Below, in pieces: positions 1 through 7,575 of a stretch of 64,000 bases of DNA (position 1 is the first letter of the stretch; each line of letters starts with the position of its first letter). Made by a program: the position numbers and the translations under genes. The notes under the pieces are model-generated. The model ran no database searches. It was not told where the DNA came from and saw nothing but the letters and a program-made list of their open reading frames with translations. Origin of the DNA: Saccharothrix sp. ALI-22-I (GTDB lineage Bacteria > Actinomycetota > Actinomycetes > Mycobacteriales > Pseudonocardiaceae); assembly GCF_001984175.1 (NCBI RefSeq), contig NZ_MTQP01000068.1, positions 868,001 to 932,000 on the forward strand. Reading direction: 5' to 3'.

Positions 1-2
1 AC

Positions 3-347
3 TGCGTCGTCGTCGCGGGCAAGCGCGGCGACACCATCCGGTACGCGGCGTGCGTCGTGCTGGCGACCACGCGGGCGGACGTGAACGGGGTCGTGCGGCG
101 TCGGCTGGACGCGCGCAAGGCGTCGTTCGCGCCGATGGACGACGCGGTGTCGCTCAGCGGCATGGAGTACGGCGGCATCACGCCCGTGGGCCTGCCCGCC
201 GACTGGCCCGTGCTGCTGTCCCCCGAGGCGGCGGCCGCGCCGGAGCTGGTGATCGGCAGCGGCATCCGTGGCAGCAAACTGCTGGTACCCGGCGAAGTGC
301 TGGCAAAGCTGCCGGGCGCCGAAGTCGTGGAAGGCCTGGCCCGCTAG
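3..347 (+). CDS. YbaK/EbsC-family aminoacyl-tRNA editing domain protein, C-terminal part
   Basis: The reading frame is open from the left edge, so the N-terminus lies outside the window; 114 residues remain. The sequence fits the C-terminal half of the YbaK/ProX editing-domain family, which deacylates misacylated tRNA such as Cys-tRNA(Pro): an AGKRGDTIR stretch with a conserved lysine, then a Gly-rich GMEYGGITPVGLP segment and a GSGIRGSKL turn near the end, typical of this fold. It ends three bases into the convergent LOG gene, so the two 3' ends overlap by 4 bp. The family call is from pattern recognition; substrate specificity cannot be read here. Confidence 0.8.
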   Translation, partial: CVVVAGKRGDTIRYAACVVLATTRADVNGVVRRRLDARKASFAPMDDAVSLSGMEYGGITPVGLPADWPVLLSPEAAAAPELVIGSGIRGSKLLVPGEVLAKLPGAEVVEGLAR

Positions 348-1417
348 CCGACGCCCCGGTAGCCCCGCAGGAAGCTGACGGCCTCGTCGGTGTCGTCGGT
401 GACCAGGATCCAGCGTTCGGCGTCCCGGCCTCGGGCCAGCTGTTGGACCAGCGGTGCGGCCGGTACCTCGTTCAGCCAGAAGTCCTTGCCCAGGAACACC
501 ATCGGGGCGGCCGGGCCTACTGAGCCGTAGTGGTTCTGGCAGTAGTCCTGGAAGACTTCCTGGACGGTGCCGGCGCTGCCCGGCGTGTAGATGATGCCGC
601 CGGTGGCGATGGTGAGCAGGCCGTCCTCGCGGACCGAGTTGGCGAAGTACTTGGCGTGCAGTTCGCACGCCGGGTTCGGCGGTTCGTGGCCGTAGAACCA
701 GGTCGGGATGCCGACGGTGCGCGGCCGGTCGAACGTCGGCAGGTCGGTGGGGCAGGCGGCGATCCAGCGGCCGACCGACTCGGCGTCGGCGCCGAACTTC
801 GGGGCCCTGGCCAGGTCTTTCAGGACCGAGTCGTCCACCCCGACCCGCACACCCAGCGGCACGGCCTCCATCACGCCCGGCCCGCCGCCGGTCAGCACGG
901 TGAACCCGGCCTCGCCGAGCGCCGCACCCAGCTGCACGGCCCGCCGGTAGCCGTCCGTGTCACGTCCCAGCGCGTGCCCGCCCATCACCGCGACCGGCCG
1001 GTCCGGCAGCGCGTCCGCCAACGCCTCGGTGATCGCGTGGTCGTGCAGGCGTTCGGCCAGGGCGTGCAACGGGTCGGGGTTGTGGCCCTGCGCGCGGCTG
1101 TGCTGGTAGATCAGGGCGTCCGGGGTGTCGGCGTAGGAGACCGGGTCGGCCGGGTCGAACCCGGCGAACAGCTCGGCCGGCGTGTAGAGCCGCGACCGGT
1201 ACACGTCGTACGGCAGGTCCGGGATCGCCGGGAAGACCAGCGCACCGGCCGCCGCCGCACGCCGCTGGCCGACCGGTGAGAGCGTGCAGCCGAGGAACAG
1301 CGCGCCGTCCATCGGCACGCGCAGATCCTCTTCGCTCAGATCGAGCCCGACGAGCACGGCTCGCTTCAGATCATCCGCCGCGCGGACCTGGTCGAGGGCG
1401 GTGAACTCGGTGCGCAC
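344..1417 (-). CDS. LOG-family Rossmann-fold nucleotide-binding protein
   Basis: A 357-residue protein with the two LOG (lysine-decarboxylase-like) motifs: TGGGPGVMEA near residues 177-186 and a variant of PGGxGTxxE, here TPGSAGTVQE near 278-287. LOG proteins hydrolyse nucleotide monophosphates to free bases (cytokinin activation in some bacteria) or have unknown roles. At 357 residues it is longer than typical 190-residue LOG enzymes, with about 140 extra N-terminal residues. The GTG start has TAGGCT six bases upstream (1424-1429, minus sense), which suggests a leaderless transcript. The 22-bp repeat cluster sits where the -35 region would be. Confidence 0.8.
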   Translation of the reverse strand: MRTEFTALDQVRAADDLKRAVLVGLDLSEEDLRVPMDGALFLGCTLSPVGQRRAAAAGALVFPAIPDLPYDVYRSRLYTPAELFAGFDPADPVSYADTPDALIYQHSRAQGHNPDPLHALAERLHDHAITEALADALPDRPVAVMGGHALGRDTDGYRRAVQLGAALGEAGFTVLTGGGPGVMEAVPLGVRVGVDDSVLKDLARAPKFGADAESVGRWIAACPTDLPTFDRPRTVGIPTWFYGHEPPNPACELHAKYFANSVREDGLLTIATGGIIYTPGSAGTVQEVFQDYCQNHYGSVGPAAPMVFLGKDFWLNEVPAAPLVQQLARGRDAERWILVTDDTDEAVSFLRGYRGVG

Positions 1418-1431
1418 CGGCGCAGCCTACG

Positions 1432-1562
1432 TTCTGAGCGTTGAACTCGGTGGTCCCGAACGTGGGACTCACGCGACCCGAACGTAGGACTCTCGCGAGC
1501 GTCCTACGTTCAGGTGCCGAGAGTCGAACACTCAGGACCGGTGAGTTCAACGCTCAGGACCG
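1432..1562. repeat. 22-bp repeat cluster A, inverted arrangement
   Basis: About six degenerate copies of a 22-bp unit related to CTGAACGTTGGACACGCG. Three copies run forward (1432-1497) and about three run reversed (1498-1562), so the cluster folds on itself: 15 bp at 1434-1448 pair perfectly with 1543-1557, and 11 bp at 1480-1490 pair perfectly with 1501-1511 around a TCGCGA loop. It fills the gap between the purU 3' end and the LOG start. Related clusters lie near 21.2, 23.2 and 56.6 kb. Confidence 0.85.
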
Positions 1563-1637
1563 CGGGGGTCAGCTGAAGAAGAGGGATTCGGGCCGGCGAA
1601 ACGCCTGGTAAACGCCCAGAAGAGGCCTGGAAGAGGC

Positions 1638-2516
1638 CTAGAAGATGACGGTCTGGTTCCCGTGCACGAGCACCCGGTCTTCGAGGTGCCAGCGCAGGCC
1701 GCGGGCCAGCACGACCTTCTCGATGTCACGGCCCTTGCGCACCATGTCGTTGATCGAGTCGGTGTGGTCCACCCGGATCACGTCCTGCTCCACGATCGGG
1801 CCCTCGTCCAGGTCCGCGGTCACGTAGTGGCAGGTCGCGCCGACCAGCTTCACGCCCCGGCTGTGCGCCTGGTGGTACGGCCGCGCCCCGACGAACGACG
1901 GCAGGAAGCTGTGGTGGATGTTCAACGCCCGCCCGGCCCAGTCCGCGCACAACTCGGCGGGCAGGATCTGCATGAACCGCGCCAGCACCACCGCGTGCGG
2001 CTCGTGCACGTCCACCAGTTGCCGCAGCTGCGCGAACGCCGCCTGCTTGCCCTCCGGGTCGCTCGCCGGGAACGGCACGTGGTGGAACGGGATGCCGTGC
2101 GCCCTGGTGATCCCGGCCAGGTCGGTGTGGTTGCCGATCACCGCCGACACGTCCACGTCCAGCTCGTGCGACGCCACCCGGCCCAGCAGGTCGTACAGGC
2201 AGTGCCCTTCCCGGGACACCAGGATCACCACGCGCCTGCGCTCACCGGTGTCGGTGACCCGCCACGAACCGGGGTGCGCGCCCAGGTCACGGGCCACCTC
2301 GGCGAACCGGGTCCGCAGCTCGTCCACGTCGAACGGCAGCGAGTCCGCCCGCACCTCCTGGCGGGTGAAGAACCAGTTGGTCGTCGGGTCGGTGTGGTAG
2401 GCCGCCTCGACGATCCACCCGCCGTGCTCGGCCAGGAACGAGGAGATCCTGGCCACGATCCCGGTGCGGTCCGGGCAGCCGAAGGTGATCACGTAGCGTC
2501 GTTCAGGCAGAGGCAC
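1638..2516 (-). CDS. purU: Formyltetrahydrofolate deformylase
   Basis: A 292-residue protein with an N-terminal ACT domain (residues about 7-85, starting YVITFGCPDRTGIVA) followed by a formyl-transferase-type catalytic domain. The catalytic Asn199 and His201 lie in ALNIHHSFLPSFVGARPY and the catalytic Asp in TADLDEGPIVEQ near 237. PurU hydrolyses 10-formyl-THF to formate and THF, balancing one-carbon pools for purine synthesis. The GTG start has TAGATA eight bases upstream (2525-2530, minus sense), overlapping the stop codon of the upstream gene, so it may be read both from that gene and from its own leaderless promoter. Length matches the family. Confidence 0.95.
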   Translation of the reverse strand: MPLPERRYVITFGCPDRTGIVARISSFLAEHGGWIVEAAYHTDPTTNWFFTRQEVRADSLPFDVDELRTRFAEVARDLGAHPGSWRVTDTGERRRVVILVSREGHCLYDLLGRVASHELDVDVSAVIGNHTDLAGITRAHGIPFHHVPFPASDPEGKQAAFAQLRQLVDVHEPHAVVLARFMQILPAELCADWAGRALNIHHSFLPSFVGARPYHQAHSRGVKLVGATCHYVTADLDEGPIVEQDVIRVDHTDSINDMVRKGRDIEKVVLARGLRWHLEDRVLVHGNQTVIF

Positions 2517-2527
2517 GACGGAAGTAT

Positions 2528-3262
2528 CTACGGTCGCGGCAGCCCGTCCAGCAGTGACCTGTCACCCGATGTGATGGCCCCGCTGGGCCGTCCCCACACC
2601 GCCCGGTACAGCGCGTCGGCTGTCCCCGCGACGGTGGCGTCCTCGTGGGTGGCCGAATCGGTGATCGGACCGGCCTCCGGCGGCTGACCGGGCGTGAGCC
2701 GGACCTCCCAGGCCCGACCGGCGTCGGCGGCGTGGAACAGCACCCGGCCCGCCCGCTCGATCGGCTTGAGCTGAGCGGCGCGCACCAGCATCCGGGTCAG
2801 GTACTCGTCCACGCCGTCCGCCGCGAACTCCACGTCGAACAGCAGCGACGGCACCGCCGCGCCGTGCAACGCGTGCTCGGCGTCCAGCCGGTGGATCGCC
2901 GTCTCGTGCGCCTGCCGGCGGGACCAGAAGCCGAAGGTCTTGGGACCGATGAACGTCCACGCGGGCGTGTTCGACGTGGTGTCGGCCAGTGTGTCCGCCA
3001 GCTCGGCGAACTTGGTGTCCCACCAGCCGAGCAGTTCGTCCCAATCCGAAGGACGATCGTCGGGACGTGGCCGCTCGGCGTCCGGCGCCGTGTGCAGGGC
3101 CCGCAACGCCCAGGAGTGCGTCAGCCCCAGGTGGTCGACCAGGTCCTTCACCATCCACCCGGGACAGGTCGGCACCTCCGCGTCCGGCCCGGCGGCCACC
3201 GCTGCGGCCCGGAGAGCCGCGTACTCGGTCCTTAAGTGCTTCACGAAGTCCGCGTGGTCCAC
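2528..3262 (-). CDS. Maleylpyruvate isomerase-family mycothiol-dependent enzyme
   Basis: A 244-residue protein of the DinB/MDMPI superfamily: the N-terminal motif VPTCPGWMVKDLVDHLG is the signature of this actinobacterial group, followed by a helical bundle with metal-binding His candidates (HLGLTHSW, and RRQAHETAIHRLDAEHAL). Members are inferred to use mycothiol as cofactor; the substrate here is unknown. The GTG start has TAGGCT seven bases upstream (3270-3275, minus sense), overlapping the stop codon of the methyltransferase gene before it, so a leaderless start is likely. mshA elsewhere in the window fits a mycothiol-making host. Confidence 0.85.
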   Translation of the reverse strand: MDHADFVKHLRTEYAALRAAAVAAGPDAEVPTCPGWMVKDLVDHLGLTHSWALRALHTAPDAERPRPDDRPSDWDELLGWWDTKFAELADTLADTTSNTPAWTFIGPKTFGFWSRRQAHETAIHRLDAEHALHGAAVPSLLFDVEFAADGVDEYLTRMLVRAAQLKPIERAGRVLFHAADAGRAWEVRLTPGQPPEAGPITDSATHEDATVAGTADALYRAVWGRPSGAITSGDRSLLDGLPRP

Positions 3263-3272
3263 TCCGCACAGC

Positions 3273-4076
3273 CTAGGGACTCACGACGTCCCAGCGCACC
3301 GTGACCTCACCGATCCGCCAGCGCTTCCGGTCGTCCAGCACCGGCCAGCCGCGTTCGGCGAGCAGCCGCACGGACTCCACCCACCGGGCCCGCGGCCCGT
3401 AGGGCGCGAACGGCGCGGACGTCGCCCAGCACGCGTCCAACTCGCTCAGCAGGGCGTGCACCTTCTCACCGGGCACGTTGTGGTGGATCAACGCCTTCGG
3501 CAGCCGTTCGGCCAGGTCACCCGGGGTTTCCAGGTCGGCGGGCAGGCACGACAAGGTGAACGTTTGCGGCCCGTCGGCGGTCAACGCGACCCAGCAGCAG
3601 CGGCGGCCGATCTCGTCGCACGTGCCCTCCACCAGCACCCCGCCCGGCGCGAGCCGGCCGACCATGGTGTCCCACGCCTCCGCCGCCTGCTCCTCGGTGT
3701 ACTGCCGCAGCACGTTGAACGCGCGCAGCAGCACCGGGCGGGCGCCGGCCAGCTCGAACCCGCCGCGCCGGAAGTCCAGCCGCGGCGGGTCGGCGACCTC
3801 CTTGCCCGCGGCGACCCGTTCCGCGTCCAGCTCCAAGCCGAGCACGCGGACGTCCGGGTTGACCTTGCGCAGCCGCTGCGCCAGCTCGACCGTGGTGATC
3901 GGGGACGACCCGTAGCCGAGGTCGACCACCAGCGGTTCTGCATGGGACAGCAGGTCGCGGTAGGTGTGTGTCACCCACCGGTCGACCCGGCGCAGGCGGT
4001 TCGGGTTGGTGGTGCCTCTCGTGGGCAGGCCGAGCGCACGCGCCCGGCCCGCGGCTAGGCGCGGCGTGCGAGCCAT
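3273..4076 (-). CDS. Class I SAM-dependent methyltransferase
   Basis: A 267-residue protein from ATG 4076. A Rossmann motif I is visible as LVVDLGYGSSPITTVELA, followed by an acidic motif II (VLGLELDAERV), as in class I methyltransferases that bind S-adenosylmethionine. The start lies inside the upstream DUF2505 gene (22-bp overlap), which supports co-transcription. An open frame extends further upstream but is only antisense/out-of-frame DUF2505 DNA. The substrate cannot be predicted. Confidence 0.8.
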   Translation of the reverse strand: MARTPRLAAGRARALGLPTRGTTNPNRLRRVDRWVTHTYRDLLSHAEPLVVDLGYGSSPITTVELAQRLRKVNPDVRVLGLELDAERVAAGKEVADPPRLDFRRGGFELAGARPVLLRAFNVLRQYTEEQAAEAWDTMVGRLAPGGVLVEGTCDEIGRRCCWVALTADGPQTFTLSCLPADLETPGDLAERLPKALIHHNVPGEKVHALLSELDACWATSAPFAPYGPRARWVESVRLLAERGWPVLDDRKRWRIGEVTVRWDVVSP

Positions 4077-4549
4077 TCGGCGGTGAACTCGGTTTCCTTG
4101 TCCAGCAGCAGGGCCACCTGCTCGGCGATCATCGTCTCCAGCTTGCCGCCCATGAGCGGGATGCCCACTTTGACCTGACCCGTGAGGGTGAGTTCGCTCC
4201 CACTCGCGGTGTCGGCGAGCGTGATCGTGCCGTCCAGGCGGCCCGGAACGCCGTTCAACATCACCTCGACCGTGCCCGCGTAACCCGCCTCGGTCCACGA
4301 CTCGGCGCGGTCGATGACGAGGTCCCCGCCGAGCAGACCACGTGCCACCGACGGCAGCTTGTCGGCCGGGACACCCTGCCTGAGCTGGTACGACGTGCTC
4401 TGCTCGGTGGTCGTGAAGGCGACCAGCTTCGGGTCCGTGCCACCCAGTTCGGCCAGGCGGTCGCGGAGGTACGTCTCGTCGACCAGCGCTGCGTACACGT
4501 CCCGCGCGGGCCAGCGGGACGTGGTTCGGTGCTCGATGCGGCGTGCCAT
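4055..4549 (-). CDS. DUF2505 domain-containing protein
   Basis: A 164-residue protein (MARRIEHRTTSRWPARDVYA...) fitting DUF2505, an actinobacterial family with a START/polyketide-cyclase-like fold whose function is unknown. The arrangement is typical: an N-terminal strand-helix region (DVYAALVDETYLRDRLAELG) and a C-terminal helix (ETMIAEQVALLLDKETEF) that would close a hydrophobic pocket. The ATG start has TAGCCT seven bases upstream, so the mRNA is probably leaderless. It diverges from murB with only 25 bp between the two start codons and shares the central TA of the opposing -10 element. Confidence 0.8.
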   Translation of the reverse strand: MARRIEHRTTSRWPARDVYAALVDETYLRDRLAELGGTDPKLVAFTTTEQSTSYQLRQGVPADKLPSVARGLLGGDLVIDRAESWTEAGYAGTVEVMLNGVPGRLDGTITLADTASGSELTLTGQVKVGIPLMGGKLETMIAEQVALLLDKETEFTAEWLARRA

Positions 4550-4574
4550 GTCGCGGAGGCTACCGTTCTCGGTC
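4550..4574. promoter_or_regulatory. Compact divergent promoter, DUF2505 gene and murB
   Basis: The 25-bp gap holds AGGCTACCGT at 4557-4566. Read rightward it gives TACCGT (4561-4566), eight bases before the murB GTG. Read leftward it gives TAGCCT (4562-4557), seven bases before the DUF2505 ATG. The two hexamers share the TA at 4561-4562, and each would start transcription at or next to its start codon. The -35 regions must lie inside the opposing genes. This is a sequence-based inference. Confidence 0.55.
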
Positions 4575-5657
4575 GTGACCACCCCGCCTTCGAGTGCCCG
4601 TGTGCCGCTGGCCGAGTGCACCACGCTGCGGCTCGGTGGCCCCGCGGCGAGGTTCACACGTGCCGGCACAGCCGCCGAGCTGGTCGAGACCGTGCGCGCG
4701 TTGGACGCGTCCGGCGAGCCGTTGTTACTGCTCGGCGGCGGTTCGAACCTGGTGGTCGCGGACGTCGGGTTCACCGGCACCGTGGTGCAGGTCGGCACGG
4801 CCGGCCGCCGGCTCGACCCGTTGGGCGACGGTCTCGTGCAGCTCACCGTCGAGGCGGGCGAGGACTGGGACTCGGTCGTCGCGGAGGCGGTGGCGCAGGG
4901 CCTGGGCGGGCTGGAGTGCCTGTCGGGCATTCCCGGGCTGGTCGGGGCGACGCCGGTGCAGAACGTCGGCGCGTACGGGGTGGAGATCGCGCAGGTCCTG
5001 ACGTCGGTCGACCTGCTGGACCGGCGCACCGGCCGGGTGCACCAGGTGCCCGCCGACGGCTTGGGTCTGGCGTACCGGACCAGTGTGCTGAAGGGCACGG
5101 ATCACGCGGTGGTGCTGCGGGCGCGGTTCGCGTTGACGGCCGGCGGCCAGTCCGCGCCGATCCGGTACGGCGAGCTGGCGCGTGTGCTCGGTGTCACGGC
5201 CGGCTCCCGGGTCCCGGCCGACGCGGCCCGCAAGGCGGTGCTGGAACTGCGGCGCGGCAAGGGCATGGTGCTGGACCCGACCGACCACGACACGTGGAGC
5301 GCGGGCTCGTTCTTCACCAATCCGCTGGTGGACGACTCGACGTTGACCGGGGTGCTGATCCGCATCGCGGAGCGGTTGGGGCCGCAGGTCGAGGTGCCGA
5401 CTTACCCGGCGGGGGTCGGGTTCTCGAAGCTGTCGGCGGCGTGGCTGATCGAACGGGCCGGGTTCACCCGCGGGTATCGAGGACCTGGTGGCCGGGTGGC
5501 GTTGTCGTCGAAGCACACGTTGGCGTTGACGAACCGCGGCGGGGCGTCGACGGAGGACTTGTTGGACCTGGCGCGCGAGGTGCGTGACGGGGTGCGGACG
5601 GCGTTCGGCGTGGAGCTGCAACCGGAACCGGTGTTGGTGGGCTGCGAGCTGGGGTGA
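4575..5657 (+). CDS. murB: UDP-N-acetylmuramate dehydrogenase
   Basis: A 360-residue FAD enzyme of peptidoglycan precursor synthesis that reduces UDP-GlcNAc-enolpyruvate to UDP-MurNAc. Visible are the FAD-binding LLLLGGGSNLVVAD near residue 50, the GLECLSGIPGLVGATPVQNV stretch, the catalytic-serine motif AGSFFTNP near 240, and the C-terminal EPVLVGCEL. The GTG start at 4575 was chosen because it lies eight bases after TACCGT and removes an upstream extension that is antisense to DUF2505. Upstream TCxTLRLGGPAA is the family N-terminal motif, so no homology is lost. Confidence 0.95.
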   Translation: MTTPPSSARVPLAECTTLRLGGPAARFTRAGTAAELVETVRALDASGEPLLLLGGGSNLVVADVGFTGTVVQVGTAGRRLDPLGDGLVQLTVEAGEDWDSVVAEAVAQGLGGLECLSGIPGLVGATPVQNVGAYGVEIAQVLTSVDLLDRRTGRVHQVPADGLGLAYRTSVLKGTDHAVVLRARFALTAGGQSAPIRYGELARVLGVTAGSRVPADAARKAVLELRRGKGMVLDPTDHDTWSAGSFFTNPLVDDSTLTGVLIRIAERLGPQVEVPTYPAGVGFSKLSAAWLIERAGFTRGYRGPGGRVALSSKHTLALTNRGGASTEDLLDLAREVRDGVRTAFGVELQPEPVLVGCELG

Positions 5658-5699
5658 TCCGGAACCGGATCCCGGAACCGGATCGCGGACTCCGTCGAT

Positions 5700-5727
5700 G
5701 CCGAGGGCCGAGGGCCGAGGGCCGAGG
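5700..5727. repeat. 7-bp tandem repeat, four copies
   Basis: Four perfect copies of GCCGAGG downstream of murB, preceded by a doubled GGAACCGGATC motif at 5660-5685. It is a short slippage-prone tract with no visible function, possibly variable between strains. Confidence 0.8.
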
Positions 5728-5813
5728 GCTGAACGGGCCGAATGGGTGACCGGGTGTGACGAATCCTCACTCCGCGCGTTTCATGGAGGTAGAGGCACCC
5801 GTTGGAGGTCGTC

Positions 5814-6812
5814 ATGGCCTACCCGGACGACGAGCGCGCGGCCGTGAGGCCGATCAAGAAGCTGGTTGAGGACGACTTCCTGAGCCGGCCCGGCGTGGTG
5901 GGGGTCGATCTCGGCGAGAAGGTCGTCGGCGGCCTGGGGACCGGTGAGTTGGCGATCGTCGTGTACGTCCGCCGCAAGGGCGCTGCCGCCCAGTTCGCCA
6001 TCCCGTCGGATGTGCTGGGTGTGCCGACCGACGTGGTCGAGGACTCGTTCTGGCCGCACCACACCATCGCGTCACCGGAGGGCGTGAGCGGGGCGGAGCG
6101 GCATGAGTTGTTGTTGGGCGGGATCGGGATCGGGCCCAGTCGGGCGATCCGGTTCGTGCCGCCGTATGTCCCGGTGGTGGACGACTACGTGGTCGCGGGG
6201 ACGTTGGGCGCGCTGGTCACGCCGCGTCGTCGGCAGCTCACCATGGCGTTGACGTCCTTCCACGTGGCCTGCGTCGACGACGCCTGGGCGGTCGGTGATC
6301 CGATGGTGCACCCGTCCCGGGTGGACGGCGGGCACCCGGTGCACGATCGCGTCGGGGCGTTGGCGCGGGCCGCGTTGTCCGGTCGGGTGGACGCCGCCGC
6401 GATCATGCTCACCACGCCGCGCGTGCGGCCGGAGGTGGTGGGGTTGGGCGCGGTCACGGGGCAGGCGAACGCGCGGGTCGGCCAACGGGTGCGCAAGCGC
6501 GGTCGGACGACGGCCGTCACCGAAGGTGTGGTGGCGTCCACGGACGCGGCGATCACGTTGGACTTCGGTGTCGGCATCGGCGTCCGGACCCTGCACGACC
6601 AGATCCGCATCGAGACGCCGCGGTTCGCCGACCACGGCGATTCCGGCGCCGTCCTGCTGGACGACACCAACCGCGTGGTCGGCCTCTACTGCGGCGGGAG
6701 CCCGGACCGGGGGTTCGCCAACCCCATCGGCCCGGTGCTCGACCAGCTCGACGTGGACCTGCTCACTGCTCCCGGTGCACGCGGGACGCGGACGCCTGCG
6801 CACGGGGCTTGA
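5814..6812 (+). CDS. Trypsin-fold serine protease-like protein
   Basis: A 332-residue protein with no recognisable signal peptide. A chymotrypsin-like triad can be placed in order: His150 in LTSFHVAC, Asp193 in RVDAAAIML, and Ser277 in HGDSGAVLLDD, with the RVGQRVRKRGRTT strand motif between, as in a group of trypsin-fold proteins related to plant NAL1. The first 90 residues (MAYPDDERAAVRPIKKLVED...) form a separate N-terminal part seen with this group. The ATG at 5814 was chosen because GGAGGT lies four bases upstream; a TTG at 5802 is possible. Activity and target are unknown. The 3' end overlaps the convergent SDR gene by 50 bp. Confidence 0.75.
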   Translation: MAYPDDERAAVRPIKKLVEDDFLSRPGVVGVDLGEKVVGGLGTGELAIVVYVRRKGAAAQFAIPSDVLGVPTDVVEDSFWPHHTIASPEGVSGAERHELLLGGIGIGPSRAIRFVPPYVPVVDDYVVAGTLGALVTPRRRQLTMALTSFHVACVDDAWAVGDPMVHPSRVDGGHPVHDRVGALARAALSGRVDAAAIMLTTPRVRPEVVGLGAVTGQANARVGQRVRKRGRTTAVTEGVVASTDAAITLDFGVGIGVRTLHDQIRIETPRFADHGDSGAVLLDDTNRVVGLYCGGSPDRGFANPIGPVLDQLDVDLLTAPGARGTRTPAHGA

Positions 6813-7497
6813 GCACGATCTGGTCGAGGTTCACGTGCGACGGCCTGGTCACCGCGAACGCGATCACGTCCGCCACGTCGTCCGCGGTCAACGGCGTCAC
6901 GCCCTGGTAGACGGCGGCGGCCCGCTCGGCGTCGCCGTCGAACCGGTTGACCGAGAAGTCGGTCTCCACCATGCCGGGCAGGATCTCGGTCACCCGCACC
7001 GGCTGCCCGAGCAGTTCGCCGCGCAACGTCCGGTGCAGCGCGGACTGCGCGTGCTTGGCGGAGGTGTAGCCGGAGCCGTTGTCGTAGGCCTCGTAGGCGG
7101 CGACGGACGTCACCGTCACCACGTGCCCGTCACCGGAGGCGATGAGCTTGGGCAGCAGGCCTTTGGTCATCCGCAACGTGCCCAGCACGTTCGTCTCCCA
7201 CATCCACCGCCAGTCCTCTTCGTCGGCCTCGGCCACGGTGGACAGGCCGCGTGCGCCGCCGGCGTTGTTGATCAGAACCTGTGCGGCGGGCACGGCTCGC
7301 AGGAACGCCTCGACCGACGGGGCGGACGTGACGTCCAGCTCGACGGCCGTGCCCTCGATGTCATCCGCGATAACCTTGAGGCGGTCGACCCGCCGGGCAC
7401 CGAGCACCACGTGGAAACCCTCGGCGGCGAGCCTGCGGGCGGTGGCCTCACCGATTCCCGCGCTGGCTCCGGTCACGACTGCGATAGGTCGGTTCAC
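6763..7497 (-). CDS. SDR-family NAD(P)-dependent oxidoreductase
   Basis: A 244-residue classical short-chain dehydrogenase: cofactor motif TGASAGIG at residues 10-17, NNAGG near 80, catalytic Ser in TVTSVAAYEAY and the YTSAK active-site pair near 150. It most resembles the YdfG/3-hydroxy acid dehydrogenase group, but the substrate is not determinable. The GTG start has TAGGAT six bases upstream (7504-7509, minus sense), which suggests a leaderless transcript, with a CRP-like palindrome just beyond it. Its last 50 bp overlap the convergent protease gene. Confidence 0.9.
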   Translation of the reverse strand: MNRPIAVVTGASAGIGEATARRLAAEGFHVVLGARRVDRLKVIADDIEGTAVELDVTSAPSVEAFLRAVPAAQVLINNAGGARGLSTVAEADEEDWRWMWETNVLGTLRMTKGLLPKLIASGDGHVVTVTSVAAYEAYDNGSGYTSAKHAQSALHRTLRGELLGQPVRVTEILPGMVETDFSVNRFDGDAERAAAVYQGVTPLTADDVADVIAFAVTRPSHVNLDQIVLKPRAQASASRVHREQ

Positions 7498-7513
7498 AGG
7501 AGCATCCTATGTG

Positions 7514-7529
7514 TGTGATGTACATCACT
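7514..7529. promoter_or_regulatory. CRP-family-like operator
   Basis: TGTGATGTACATCACT contains a perfect 14-bp palindrome (7515-7528) and differs from the CRP consensus TGTGA-N6-TCACA by one base. It lies between the divergent SDR gene (start 7497) and the L,D-transpeptidase gene (start 7576), next to the predicted SDR -10. Actinobacterial Crp/GlxR proteins bind this kind of site. Binding is inferred. Confidence 0.5.
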
Positions 7530-7575
7530 CGCACCGAAAGCCTCGTGGAACGTCCTTCGATCGGGAGGTCGTAAC

